Position numbers and translations under genes: made by a program. From NCBI GenBank assembly GCA_007182875.1, contig AP019514.1:3596001-3660000 (forward strand): a DNA stretch of 64,000 bases, given 5' to 3'. The notes under the pieces were generated by a model. It saw only the letters and a program-made list of their open reading frames with translations, did not search any database and was not told the DNA's origin. This document shows, in pieces, positions 9,199 to 19,210 of this stretch. The stretch comes from Vreelandella sulfidaeris. GTDB taxonomy: Bacteria > Pseudomonadota > Gammaproteobacteria > Pseudomonadales > Halomonadaceae. Position 1 is the first letter of the stretch; the number at the start of each line of letters is the position of its first letter.

Positions 9199-10839
9199 AT
9201 GAACCAGACCATTGCCAGTGACAGCGGCCAGCTGGATACTCTGCGCGTGCATGCCGCCGACAATGTTCGTGTTGCCCTGAAGGATCTGCCCGCAGGCACC
9301 CTTATCATCGACAACGGCCAACACATCACCCTCACCGAGGCGATCCGCCACAAGCACAAATTCACGCTTGCAGCCTTTGAACCCGGCGATACCGTGATCA
9401 TGTACGGGGTCACCGTAGGCCGCGCGACCCGTCCCATCGCCCAAGGGGGCCGCCATCACTACCGACAATATCGAGCACAGCACTGCCAGCACCACACCTC
9501 AGGCGAAACGCGGCAACTGGCAGGCGCCTGACGTTGCGCATTTTCAGGGTGCTACCTTCGATGGTTATCACCGCCCTGACGGCCAAGTCGGCACCGCCAA
9601 CGTATGGCTTGTCGTTCCACTGGTGTTCTGTGAGAACCGTAACATTGAGGTGCTGCGCCAGTGCGTTGCCGACGCCCTGGGCGAAGACCCTTTCCGCGAC
9701 TACAAGCAGCTTGCCCGTGAACTGCTGCATGGCGATGCCGGCGAGCCGTCACCGCCCTCCGTGAACGCCTGTTTCCCAATGTCGACGGCGTACGGTTTCT
9801 AACCCATACCCTCGGCTGCGGCGGCACGGACGACGATGCCCAGGCGCTCTGCCAACTACTTGCCGGGTATATCTGCCACCCCAATGTGGCTGGCGCGACG
9901 GTACTGAGCCTTGGCTGCCAGAAAGCGCAGATCGACATGATCAAGGCAGCGGTAGAGGCGCGCGACCCCAAGGGGCTCCGTCCTGTCCACTATCTTGAGC
10001 AACAGGCAAGTCTCAGCGAGCAAGCGCTGATACGCGAATCGCTGACCACCATCTTCGACGGGCTGGCCATGGCCAACCAAGTAGAACGCACGCCCGCGCC
10101 GCTATCGAAGCTCAGGATCGGCGTGGAATGCGGTGGCTCGGATGGCTTTTTCGGGGCTTTCGGCCAACCCGCTGGTCGGCGCGGTGATCGACCGCTTAGT
10201 GGCGCTGGGCGGCAGCGGTATCCTCAGCGAATTTCCGGAACTGTGTGGCGTGGAGCACGAGCTAATCGCCCGCTGCAGTGACGATGCCGTGGCCGAGCGC
10301 TTCAGCGAGCTGATGGCGGCTTATCAGCGTCACGCGGCGCTAGTTGGCGCGGATTTCTCGATGAACCCGTCGCCCGGCAACATTCGTGATGGCTTGATAA
10401 CCGATGCCATGAAAATCCGCGGGAGCAGCCAAGAAAGGCGGTGATAGCCCAGTGGTCGATGTGCTCGACTACACCGAGCCACAGACCCGCGCAGGGCTGA
10501 GCCTGCTGTGCACCCCAGGCAATGACGTCGAGTCCACTACTGCACTTGCCGGTTCCGGCGCCAACCTGATCATGTTTACCACGGGGCTTGGCACACCGAC
10601 GGGCAACCCGGTCACGCCAGTACTTAAGATCGCCAGCAACAGCACGCTTGCCACGCGCATGAGCGACGTCATCGACTTCGATGCCGGTCCAATCATTCGC
10701 GGTGAGGGTAGAGATCGGCGCGCTGGCCGATCGCTTGCTCGAGATGTGCATTGAGACAGCGTCCGGGCGTTACCGGCCGCGTGCGGTGTCGCTTGCCCAG
10801 TACGACTTCATTCCCTGGAAGCGTGGCGTGTCGCTATAG
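9199..10839 (+). CDS. UxaA-family altronate/galactarate-type dehydratase, frameshifted
   Basis: Dehydratase of about 547 residues that turns an aldonate or aldarate into a 2-keto-3-deoxy acid. An N-terminal SAF domain ([16 protein letters not shown] ... [12 protein letters not shown]) is followed by the large UxaA domain with [47 protein letters not shown] and [13 protein letters not shown]. At least five shifts are required, near 9448, 9743, 10140, 10420 and 10708, making it one of the most damaged genes here. Fused SAF and catalytic domains match altronate, galactarate and sulfolactate-lyase relatives; the substrate is not settled. It ends the plus-strand operon, 17 bases from the stop of a convergent GntR gene. 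Confidence 0.83.
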
Positions 10840-10856
10840 CCTCACAACACCACGGA

Positions 10857-11582
10857 TCACTCGGGCGCCGGCGCGAGGCGCTGCTTGAGCTGCATGTAGG
10901 TGCCATAGTGACGGTCCAGATGACGTCGCATCGCCGCTTCAGCAGCGTCCGGGTCACGTGACTCAATGGCTTCGACAATTTCGGTGTGCGCGGCGGTGGC
11001 GGCCCTGCCCTCGTCTTTCTGTTGCAGCACCTGGGCACGTCGATCATCCAGCCACTCCGAAAGCGCCACATGGATGGCATCGAAAATCGGGTTTTGGCCG
11101 ATGCTTGCCAGCACCCCGTGGAAGTCATTGTCGGAGCGTTTGAAGCGCGCCTCGTCGCCGATCGCGTCTCGATTGTCGGCAAGCGCCAGACGCAGCCGCG
11201 CTAGGTCTTCTTCACTGGCACTGCGCGCGGCATAGCGCGCCAGCGATATCTCGAACATAGCACGCGCTTCCTGGAAGTACTGCTGACCATCGGGTTTAGA
11301 AAGCAGTTGCCGGGTGACCCCGGAAAGCCGCGCCATCACCGCCTCGGCAGTAGGGCGAATAACCCTCGCGCGAGTACCGCTATTAATGGCAATCAAGCCA
11401 AGCTGTTGGAGGTGAAACAGCGCTTCACGTACCGCCGGCCTGCCGACACCAAACTGTTCCATCAACTCTCTTTCTGACGGCAGTTGATCATTTTCACTCA
11501 GCCGCCCCTCGAGAATCTCCGCTTCGAGCTGTTCGGCGACCTGTTCGGATAGCGTTTTACGCTCGATCCGGTATCTGCTCAT
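10857..11582 (-). CDS. GntR-family transcriptional regulator with FCD domain
   Basis: Intact, 241 residues. The N-terminal winged helix reads LSEQVAEQLEAEILEGRL ... LPSERELMEQFGVGRPAVREAL. It is followed by a helical FCD effector domain whose metal/ligand pocket residues fall in DNDFHGVLA and AHTEIVEAIESRD. FCD regulators usually sense organic or sugar acids and repress by binding TAC/GTA-rich dyads. It lies convergent with the 6490-10839 operon and upstream of the dehydrogenase/TRAP 2 genes on its own strand. It is the best candidate for the TCATAC(A/C)A elements seen before several operons (inference). Confidence 0.9.
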   Translation of the reverse strand: MSRYRIERKTLSEQVAEQLEAEILEGRLSENDQLPSERELMEQFGVGRPAVREALFHLQQLGLIAINSGTRARVIRPTAEAVMARLSGVTRQLLSKPDGQQYFQEARAMFEISLARYAARSASEEDLARLRLALADNRDAIGDEARFKRSDNDFHGVLASIGQNPIFDAIHVALSEWLDDRRAQVLQQKDEGRAATAAHTEIVEAIESRDPDAAEAAMRRHLDRHYGTYMQLKQRLAPAPE

Positions 11583-11659
11583 AGGCAGTCACCCTTAGTT
11601 AACCTGAAATTGGCCGCCATTTTACTGCATTTCTTATCAATATCCTTCATCCAACCCCT

Positions 11660-12736
11660 TCAATCGAGTCGAGTGAGCGGCGCTATCTGATACTTTTCAG
11701 CGATCTCGACATAGGCCAATTGATTAGCAGAATCGAGCGGGATCCCCTCTGCATCGCGTTTGGCCTGGCAGCGCCACTCCCGGTCCCCCGGCGCCATTAC
11801 CCTGGCATTGGGGGAAGCGGGCTGAGCACGTAGATCAGCTAAGTAGTCAGCCATCCCCTTGGCAAACGTGCCCTCCTCTACAAACGCATCAGGTTTCATG
11901 GCGAGGAAAAATGCCCGACGCCGCGTGGTGTCGACATATCCGGCCCGCCCATGGGAAGCAGCTTAAAGCCGTGTTGCATGCCCGACAGCGTCGAACTCAG
12001 CACCTCAACCATGCCGCCCAGTCCCGCGCCTTTAAAACCAAAGTCACTGCCGCCCAATGGCAACAGCGCGGCGATCTCACTAGGATTTCGGCTCACCTCA
12101 CCGGCAGCATTGGCCGCGACTTGATCCGGCAGCTCGCGGCCAATGGCACCGTACTGCTGAACGCGATTCCAAGGAACCGAGCTAGTGGCCATATCCAGCA
12201 GGTAAGGCTGTTCGCCCGCGACAGGCGCCGCAAAAGCGATAGGATTGGTGCCGTGAAAGGGTTTAGCGCCATCGTGTAACAGCACAAAGGGGTCCGAGTT
12301 ACAGAACGCCATACCGAGATACCCGCGCTCCGCTGCCGCTAATGCATAGCACCCTGCCGCCCCAAAGTGGGATGAATTACCCACCGCAACAGCCCCCATA
12401 CCGACTTCCTCCGCCATCGCCAAGGCGTGCTCCATCGCTGAATAACCCGCCAAGTGCCCCAAACCATCATCGGCATCTAAAAAGCCCGTAGCCGCTAAGC
12501 GCTGATGAAAAACCATGTTAGGAGCGCCCTTGATGCGCCCGCCCTTGAGCGCCTGTAAATAGTGGGGCAGCAAGCGTAGCCCGTGGCTATCGGTACCCAT
12601 TCGTGAGGGCGGTGACCAGCGCGCGGGTTACTGCCTCTGCTGACGCCTGGTCAGCGCCCGCCACTGCTAGCGCTGCGCCCATAAAGCGTTCCAGATCCTC
12701 TCGATCGACGCTAAAATCCTGCTTGGGATCAGTCAT
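11660..12736 (-). CDS. Malate/L-lactate dehydrogenase-family oxidoreductase (Ldh_2), frameshifted
   Basis: NAD(P)-dependent dehydrogenase of 2-hydroxy acids, non-Rossmann Ldh_2 fold, about 358 residues. It opens MTDPKQDFSVDREDLERFMG at 12736, then needs a shift near 12600 to reach MGTDSHGLRLLPHYLQAL, which holds the family's substrate-binding 'DSHG' motif. GVGNSSHFGAAG-like text (VAVGNSSHFGAAGCYA), HGTNPIAFAAP and DMATSSVPWNR are all present. A second shift near 11905 joins GVGHF to LAMKPDAFVEEGTF. Relatives reduce or oxidise 2,3-diketogulonate, ureidoglycolate, malate or sulfolactate. It is read with TRAP operon 2 just upstream, so it probably acts on an imported hydroxy acid. Confidence 0.85.
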
Positions 12737-12752
12737 AAGTTGATCTTTCCTC

Positions 12753-14130
12753 TCAACGGTAAAGCAGCGTGGGCAGCCACAGCGAGATGGCCGGTATGAA
12801 AGTGACCAACAACAGCGCGATCACCAGCGGCACCAGAAACGGCAGCGTGCCGCGCATGCACTTCTCGAAAGAGATGCCGGAGACCCGTGACAGCACATAA
12901 AGCACCATCCCCACTGGTGGAGTTAACAAACCAATCATCAGGTTGAGCACCATGATCACACCGAAGTGAACCGGATCGACACCGGCAGTGACCGCTACGG
13001 GCAATAACACCGGCACCAAGATGGTGATCGCCGCGATGGTCTCCATAAAGCAGCCCACCACAATCAGCACCAAATTTATGATGATCAGCGTGGCGATTGG
13101 GTTGTCAGCGAATGGCCCGAGCAGAGTCACCACGTGTTGCGTGACCTGGTTGCTGGTGAGTATCCAGGCAAATATAGAGGCACCGGCAACGATGAGCAGG
13201 ATGACCGCCGTGGTCTCGATGGTTTCCATGCTGACCTTGAGCAAGCGGCGCCAAGTCAGGCTGCGATAGACGACGCCACCCAATACCAGCGCGTACACCA
13301 CCGCAGCGATGGCCGCTTCTGTGGGCGTAAAGGCGCCGCTCATGATACCGCCGACGATAATGACCGGGGTTAGAAGCGATAGAAAGGCACGCTTGAAGGT
13401 ATAGCCGAGCACCGGGGTGAGAACACCGCGTCACGGGTGTAACCGCGCCGCCGAGAAATGATCGTGATCATTGCCATCAGCACTAGGCCCATCAATAGAC
13501 CAGGCACCAAGCCTGCAACAAACAGCTGGCCCACTGAAACCGACGCCATCACGCCGTATATCACCATCGGCAGGCTAGGCGGAATGATGGGGCCGATAGT
13601 CGAAGACGCCGCGGTGATACCGACCGAAAACTCTTCGTCGTAACCGGCATCTTTCATGGCTTTGATTTCGATGGTACCAAGCCCACCAGCATCGGCTACC
13701 GCTGCGCCAGACATACCGGAAAAGACAATACTAGCGCCCACATTGACGTGCCCCAGGCCGCCGCGCATCCAACCCATCAGCGCCTTGGCAAAATCGAAGA
13801 TACGCGAGGTAATACCGCCGTTGTTCATTAGGTTACCGGCAAGAATGAAGAACGGAATCGCCAGCAGCGGAAAACTATCGATGCCATTAATCATACGGTG
13901 CACTACCACGACATCGGGCACTCTGCCGGTCAGCAGTATATAGAGCAGGCATGAACCAGCGAGGCTAATGGCGATAGGCACCCCATTACCAATAGCGTGA
14001 ACAGCGCCGCGAACAGAAACAGTAGGTAGTGTTGTGTCACGGCCAGCGCTATGCAGCCAAGTATCGCGACCGCCGCGATCAGCGGCGCAACCATGGCGCC
14101 ACTGCGCCGCATGGACAAAATGTTGGGCAT
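12753..14130 (-). CDS. TRAP transporter large membrane subunit DctM (TRAP 2), frameshifted
   Basis: About 459 residues. The N-terminus has an extra hydrophobic helix (MVAPLIAAVAILGCIALAV) before the normal DctM start FAALFTLLVMGVPIAISLAG, reached after a shift near 13980. Family blocks: SFPLLAIPFFILAGNLMNNGG, FSGMSGAAVADAGGLGTIEI, TIGPIIPPSLPMVIYG, and after a second shift near 13425 GGIMSGAFTPTEAAI and GLLTPPVGMVLYV. The extra helix makes it slightly longer than TRAP 1 DctM. It is followed by the Ldh_2 dehydrogenase gene 16 bases later. Confidence 0.9.
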
Positions 14131-14180
14131 GGGTGTGATCTCCGGGAGACTATCGTTTTGACGATTTATTCTTGGCTGAT

Positions 14181-14717
14181 TTATTCTTGGCTATTAAGCA
14201 GCTCATGAGATCCCGTGCGCCAGTGTCGAATCGCTACCTGAACACCTCTCACCAGCATCAAGATGAAGCCCAACATAACCAGGTAGTAGAGCCAGCTTTT
14301 AGGAATGTCCACCGACACCATCATCGCACTGGTACGATCGGCCAGCTTGTAGGTGATCCAGATCATGATGGAGAAAAAGGCGATATTAATCAGATCCACT
14401 AGCGTCGCCATCAACCGCCCAAGCCACATCGGCATGTAGCGATAGAAGAATTCCACGGCAATGTGCGACCCCTTGCGCACGGCCATGGTGCTACCCAGAA
14501 AGCCCACCATCACTAGCAGGTAGCGCGCCATCTCTTCAGTCCAGGCGATGGAATTGCCGAGCACATAGCGACTAAAGAACTGTAGAAAGACATCCAGAGC
14601 GAGAAGCCAGAAAATTCCCAGTGTTAGGAAATCCTCAATGGCGTACTCATGGATATCGAAGGAGTCGTCGTCGAGGCCAGCGAAGCTGGTCTCGTTAGTG
14701 GCATCGTGTTGGTTCAT
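14181..14717 (-). CDS. TRAP transporter small membrane subunit DctQ (TRAP 2)
   Basis: Intact, 178 residues from the ATG at 14717 (MNQHDATNETSF). An in-frame ATG at 14738 is rejected because it lies inside the hairpin at 14731-14757, and GGAACC precedes 14717. Four helices; the DctQ signature IAWTEEMARYLLVMVGFLGSTMAVRKGSHIAV lies across residues about 60-100. Sits 50 bases upstream of dctM2. Confidence 0.88.
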   Translation of the reverse strand: MNQHDATNETSFAGLDDDSFDIHEYAIEDFLTLGIFWLLALDVFLQFFSRYVLGNSIAWTEEMARYLLVMVGFLGSTMAVRKGSHIAVEFFYRYMPMWLGRLMATLVDLINIAFFSIMIWITYKLADRTSAMMVSVDIPKSWLYYLVMLGFILMLVRGVQVAIRHWRTGSHELLNSQE

Positions 14718-14730
14718 AGAGGTTCCCAGT

Positions 14731-14757
14731 CGCCCCACCCAAACTGAGGGTGGGGCG
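14731..14757 (-). terminator. Hairpin between dctP2 and dctQ2
   Basis: CGCCCCACCC / GGGTGGGGCG, ten perfect pairs with a seven-base loop, 66 bases after the dctP2 stop and ending 13 bases before the dctQ2 start. No T run follows, so it is better seen as an mRNA-end stabiliser or attenuator than a strong terminator. Confidence 0.7.
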
Positions 14758-14822
14758 AGTCGTGGCCTACGAAAGCAGCGTCAGGGATAAGAAGAGGCCT
14801 TAGAAGGACCGGCCTCCCAGCG

Positions 14823-15825
14823 TTATTGTCCGATGGCCTGCAGGCGATCATAGGTTTCCTGGTCCCAGGTCGCGGCCTCGCCGTTATGGGCAGGTATTGT
14901 GGCCTCGCGGAAGGGTTCAATATCCACTTCATTGACCGTCACGCCCTGTTCTTCGAACCAAGCCACCAACTCCTCCTCGGATGCCAGGATATCCTGGGTG
15001 ATACGCTCGCCAGCTTCGGTGTAGACCTCACGGAAAATCTCGCGGTCTTCTTCAGAGAGCCGATTCCATAGCGGCCCACCGGCGATAGTGATCAACGAAT
15101 CGGTGATGTGCCCGGTCAGGTTGATATAGTCCTGCACCTCATGAAACGCCTTGGCGCGAATGGTCGGCAGCGGATTCTCTTGGGCATCCACCACACCTTG
15201 CTGCAGTGCTAGATAAACTTCGGAGAAAGCGATCGGTGTTGGGTTGGCCCCCACCGCTTCGGGGAACATCATGTACATCGGCGCGTTCGGCGTACGGATT
15301 TTCAGGTCCTGCATATCCTCCGGCGTATTGATCGGTTCGTTGGAGGTCACGTGGCGACGACCATAGTAATTCATGGCTAGCGGTACGTTACCGGTTTCAT
15401 CCTGGTAGCCCTGGGCGATTTCCTCGAACAGATCACTGTCTGCGTAGGCCTGCCAATGATCAAAATCACGGAACATATAAGGCGCGCCAGCGATGCCCAC
15501 CGGGCCGTAGAAACGACCGGCGAATTGGTTGCCGGTGTAGATCAGATCAACCGTGCCAAGTTGCAGACCTTCGTTAATATCCGACTCCTTACCCAGCGAC
15601 GATGCCGCGTGAACACTGATTGAGTAACGGCCGTCGGTACGTTCCTCAATTTCATCTGCTGCCCACAGTGCCCATTCATGGTAGGGGCTCAGACGTCTCG
15701 TAGACGTGGGCGAAGTTGAGTTCTTCTTGCGCATGCACAGCACCAGTCACTGAGAGACCGCCAGCGATAAGTGTGGCAGTCAGCAGGTAAGGCATATTGC
15801 GGTGGTGTTGGCGTTTATGGCTCAT
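14823..15825 (-). CDS. TRAP transporter substrate-binding protein DctP (TRAP 2), frameshifted
   Basis: About 334 residues. The start at 15825 gives MSHKRQHHRNMPYLLTATLI and a signal peptide ending near VHAQ, then EELNFAHVYETSEP. A shift near 15693 continues as YHEWALWAADEIEERTDGRY. Family blocks HAASSLGKESDINEGLQLG, DLKIRTPNAPMYMMFPEAVGANPTPIAF and LQQGVVDAQENPLPTI are clear, with the substrate-binding arginine in the 'KIRTP' block. First gene of TRAP operon 2. The ligand is unknown; the four-carbon-acid kinase operon lies just upstream on the same strand. Confidence 0.9.
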
Positions 15826-15939
15826 CGTGTACTCCCTCACAACCATTGGATTTGTTGTTGGTTTTTGTGATTTTCTGCGGTTTATTGTGATGTTTTGGTT
15901 ATTATGTAAGCGGCGACAGCCAGCATAACTTATCGTCTA

Positions 15940-15960
15940 GCTGTATACGTATCATACCAC
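15940..15960. promoter_or_regulatory. GTATAC / ATCATACCAC element upstream of dctP2
   Basis: The 199-base gap 15826-16024 holds GTATACGTAT followed directly by CATACCAC (about 15943-15960). GTATAC is itself palindromic. The TCATACCA core repeats the element at 6386. It lies about 120 bases upstream of dctP2, suitable for a GntR/FCD operator. Nothing else was recognised in this gap. Confidence 0.35.
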
Positions 15961-16024
15961 CTGTTTCAAACCTAGCTGGTCGCCTGCTATCGCGCAACCA
16001 TCAGATAACGATTTTCAAGCGTTC

Positions 16025-17206
16025 TTATTCACTTCCAGCCGTTAGCTTTGCCTGCTGATGCAGACGCACTAGCAGTTGAGGGTCGCCAAAGCCTCCCGCT
16101 TTGGTCATCACGCGCTGTCGCTTGTCACCGTTCACATACCCCAGCGCCACCCCAGACGACCACTCTGTTTCAACGCAGATATAACTCGCGCCTAGCTGAG
16201 AGAGCACCGCCATAGCGATATCCCCACCGGTTAAAAACAGCAAACTCTCCTCGTGCTTCTTCCAAGTAGTAGTAATCAACGCCACCTGGGCGGCCATCGC
16301 GTCAGCCACCTCACTCGCCGTTCGCTCTGTTTCATGGCAGCCTGGCACGACCACACAGGCACTTAACGCGTGGGTTCCGTAGGGTTTATCGGCACACGCT
16401 TCTATAACGGCTAAATCGGGTGCGCATTGGCGTAACTGCTGGAGCTGTTCTGCAGCGCGAGAACTTCTCGATCCCACCCCATAGAGCACTTTATTAACAC
16501 TGAGAAGTGAGCGAAACGGCGCACCGGTAGGTCCGAAGCAGCCTTGAGCAATAGCTGCCGCCAGCCCCGCCGCACCGGCCATGGCACGGCTACTGCCGGT
16601 ATTGAGGAGGCCATAAATTGCCGCGAGCTCCACGTCCCTTTCGGCATCGGCGATGCAGTCTGCGCTGGGAAGCGGTGTTATCTGCCCTGGCCGATAGCGC
16701 TGCAGGGGCAAGCCGTTGGCGGCAAAAGCTTGATCAATAGGAGCTATCATTGGCGCTGAGCGAGCATCCTGCTGGTAGTCCGTTTCAGCCAGCCGATGTC
16801 CCTCGACCCACACCTCCGCGTTGCAAACGACCCTTCCCTGAGCCGGCACCGCAGGTGCCAGTAGCAAGGGTAAACCAACCGCTTTACGCAACGCCCGGCA
16901 CTCGGCAATGACCTGGCCACGCAGGGTCGAATCGACCTTCTTGAACCATTGTCTCGGGGCCGCTTGCGTCAACAGCCGAGCCGCTTCGCTTACCCGCAAC
17001 GCGGCTTGCTCGGCCTGCAAGTGGCGGGATTCGGTATTGATGGCAATGACCTCTGGCCACTGCCCTTGCCACTTTTCAAGCGTCTCCACTAATGCCTCCA
17101 GGCTGATCACTACTCGGGCGTCTGCCCCGCGAGCAGCAAAGGGTGCAGTAGCATCCAGCGCTCCTGACAGGTCGTCGGCAATAATCGCCACCTGACATCC
17201 ACTCAT
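16025..17206 (-). CDS. Four-carbon acid sugar kinase family protein (DtnK/OtnK type)
   Basis: Intact, 393 residues. Phosphorylates the terminal hydroxyl of a small sugar acid such as D-threonate or D-erythronate. N-terminal [15 protein letters not shown] and [11 protein letters not shown] are the two signature motifs of the former DUF1537 family, and the C-terminal domain has [12 protein letters not shown]. Its ATG overlaps the pdxA2 stop by four bases. In characterised pathways the kinase product goes to a PdxA2-type dehydrogenase, exactly the neighbour here. Slightly shorter than the usual 410-430 residues. The substrate stereochemistry is not visible. Confidence 0.88.
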   Translation of the reverse strand: MSGCQVAIIADDLSGALDATAPFAARGADARVVISLEALVETLEKWQGQWPEVIAINTESRHLQAEQAALRVSEAARLLTQAAPRQWFKKVDSTLRGQVIAECRALRKAVGLPLLLAPAVPAQGRVVCNAEVWVEGHRLAETDYQQDARSAPMIAPIDQAFAANGLPLQRYRPGQITPLPSADCIADAERDVELAAIYGLLNTGSSRAMAGAAGLAAAIAQGCFGPTGAPFRSLLSVNKVLYGVGSRSSRAAEQLQQLRQCAPDLAVIEACADKPYGTHALSACVVVPGCHETERTASEVADAMAAQVALITTTWKKHEESLLFLTGGDIAMAVLSQLGASYICVETEWSSGVALGYVNGDKRQRVMTKAGGFGDPQLLVRLHQQAKLTAGSE

Positions 17207-18223
17207 GAAACAGCGCCACTGGCTAACCGACGTGCGTAGGCAATCGCGGACGCCATATTGGTGGCGTCGGCTTTACCCTGCCAGGCGATACCAAAGGCCG
17301 TGCCATGATCCACGGAGGTACGTTGAAGCGGCAGCCCAAGACTGACATTCACCGTGGTGTCGAAGGCAATCAGCTTGACAGGGATGTGGCCTTGGTCGTG
17401 ATACTGGGCAATCACTAAATCGAACTCACCTTGCGAGGCGCGGTAAAACACCGTATCCGCCGAGATAGGCCCGCTCACCGCAAAGCCACGCTCGCGCAAA
17501 CGCTCCACTGCCGGGGCGATACAACGGCTATCCTCGTCGCCAAAAATCCCGCCTTCGCCGCAGTGCGGGTTGAGCCCGGCCACCGCGATACGCGGTTCAC
17601 GCATGCCAAGCGCGACCAAGTGCGCATGCCCCGCTTCAACGGTGGCAATAATGCGCTCAGGCGTTACGCGATCAATCGCTTCACGCAGCGAAACATGGGT
17701 CGAGACATGCAGTGTTGAGAGTGTTTCCGATGCCAATAACATGAACGATGAGGGTGCGCCAGTAAGCGAGGCCAGCATGCCGGTATGGCCATCGTAATGG
17801 TGTCCGGCCTCATGCAGCGCTGCTTTATTAAGCGGCGCGGTGACGATTACCTGGGCCCGCTCCGCCTGTACCAGCTCAACGGCTTTCTGAACACAGCGAA
17901 ACGCCATATCCCCGGCACTGGCGCTGATTTGGCCATCGGGAATTTCGACTCCCGGCGGTACTTTCACCTCGGCAACCGCCACGCTGCCTTCCCTCGTGCT
18001 CAGCTTGCTCAAGGGCTGCAAACGCCAGGTCGGCGCCAATACTGGCGGTCGCGCGGCGGAATATAGCAGGATCTCCTACCACCAGCGCAGAGGCACGCTC
18101 GGCTGCCGACATAGCATTCAAAGCACGACAAATGATCTCCGGGCCGATGCCTGCAGGATCGCCCATGGTGATCGCAATTTCATAGCGCTTATGTTGGTTA
18201 GAAGTCGGGTGAGAGATTTTCAT
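17203..18223 (-). CDS. pdxA2: PdxA2-type 4-phospho-threonate/erythronate dehydrogenase, frameshifted
   Basis: Oxidises and decarboxylates a 4-phospho sugar acid to dihydroxyacetone phosphate and CO2. About 340 residues. N-terminal [13 protein letters not shown] is the PdxA hallmark. The metal-binding histidines sit in [18 protein letters not shown] and [11 protein letters not shown]. One shift near 18010 joins FAALEQ to [13 protein letters not shown]. The neighbouring four-carbon acid kinase and the absence of pyridoxine genes argue for PdxA2 rather than true PdxA. It overlaps genes on both sides by four bases, so the three form one tight operon. Confidence 0.88.
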
Positions 18224-18983
18224 GGCATTAGCTGCCCGCCGTTAACCTCAATGATCTGACCTGTGACGTAGCCACTTAATGCATCAGTGCCAAGGAAGAC
18301 ATAGGCGCCGACGCATTCCTCCGCTGTACCTAAGCGCCCCATGGGTATTGAGGCACAAGCGGCAGTTAAATGTGCTTCGTTTGAATGCCGCACATGGAAG
18401 TCGGTCGCAATGGTGCCCGGCGCCACGGCATTGACGCGTATATTATCGCCCGCCAATTCTTTGGCCATATTGCGTGTCACCGTACTCACAAAGCCTTTTG
18501 CCGAGGCGTATAATCCACCCCTGCTCCCCCCACCGTTGCGTGCGGCGATTGAGGTGGTGTGAATAATATTGCCGCCTCCCCACGGCGGAAATGGGGTAGC
18601 GCCGCCCGGCTGGCCATAATTACTGAACGTACATTGAGATCCATGACCCGGTCGTACTGGTCATCATCCATCGCATCGAGGCCAACCCGCCCCAACATGT
18701 CACCAGCGTTATTGATCAGCAGATCCAAACCGCCCAAGCGTTCGGCAGCCTCATCGACCAGCCGCCGGGCCTCATTGGAATGACTGACGTCTGCTTTTAA
18801 AGTGAAAGCCTCTCCACCGGCATCACGAACGGCCTGGGCCACCGCTTCGGCGGGCGCTTCACTGCTGTAATAGTGCACCGCCACATGAGCGCCCAGCACG
18901 CCCAGTTGTTTAGCAACCGCCGCACCGATCCCCCGGCTGGCACCGGTAATAAGCACTCGCTTTCCTTTCCACTCGTCTAACAT
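18220..18983 (-). CDS. SDR oxidoreductase heading the pdxA2-kinase operon, frameshifted
   Basis: About 254 residues, start MLDEWKGKRVLITGASRGIGAAV. Short-chain dehydrogenase motifs: TGASRGIG, NNAG, a catalytic tyrosine in LYASAKGF and the C-terminal GYVTGQIIEVNGG. A shift near 18585 moves from ALPHFRR to WGGGNIIHTTSIAARNGG. The first gene of the operon; its stop overlaps pdxA2. The usual D-threonate set has only kinase and dehydrogenase, so this SDR may invert or oxidise the acid before phosphorylation (inference). A 3-oxoacyl-ACP reductase label would be a generic alternative. Confidence 0.8.
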
Positions 18984-19107
18984 GCAACACTCCTTAACGT
19001 TTTTTTTGTTGTTGGAAGCCCGAGGCAACACTTCGCACGACTTTGCCGCTTTAACTATCGACCCGAAATAGCGCAGTGCGCTAGAGTGAGCATAGAACTG
19101 GCATACC

Positions 19108-19118
19108 TGTCATACAAC
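19108..19118. promoter_or_regulatory. TGTCATACAAC element in divergent promoter
   Basis: TGTCATACAAC at 19108-19118, preceded by GGCATACC at 19100-19107, so two CATAC units in direct repeat. It is identical over 11 bases to the element at 39065-39075. It lies between the minus-strand SDR-pdxA2-kinase operon (start 18983) and the plus-strand xylX-fucD operon (start 19211), where one operator could control both. Confidence 0.5.
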
Positions 19119-19210
19119 AGCATATCCATAACATGATAGGCGATGACGCACCAATCGCCAGCCGCACATCATTTGTTAACAACTACTGTGAACGACTACC
19201 GGAGACGCAC

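Noticed and set aside
8814-9221. Zinc dehydrogenase end at 9221
   Set aside because: That end would overlap the next gene by 23 bases; a C-run error explains the lost stop at 9172-9174, and GGAG then fits the next start.
14718-14738. Upstream ATG of dctQ2 at 14738
   Set aside because: It falls inside a ten-pair hairpin; the ATG at 14717 has the better upstream signal.
17203-18223. PdxA for pyridoxal phosphate synthesis
   Set aside because: It is in an operon with a four-carbon-acid kinase and an SDR, the setting of PdxA2.
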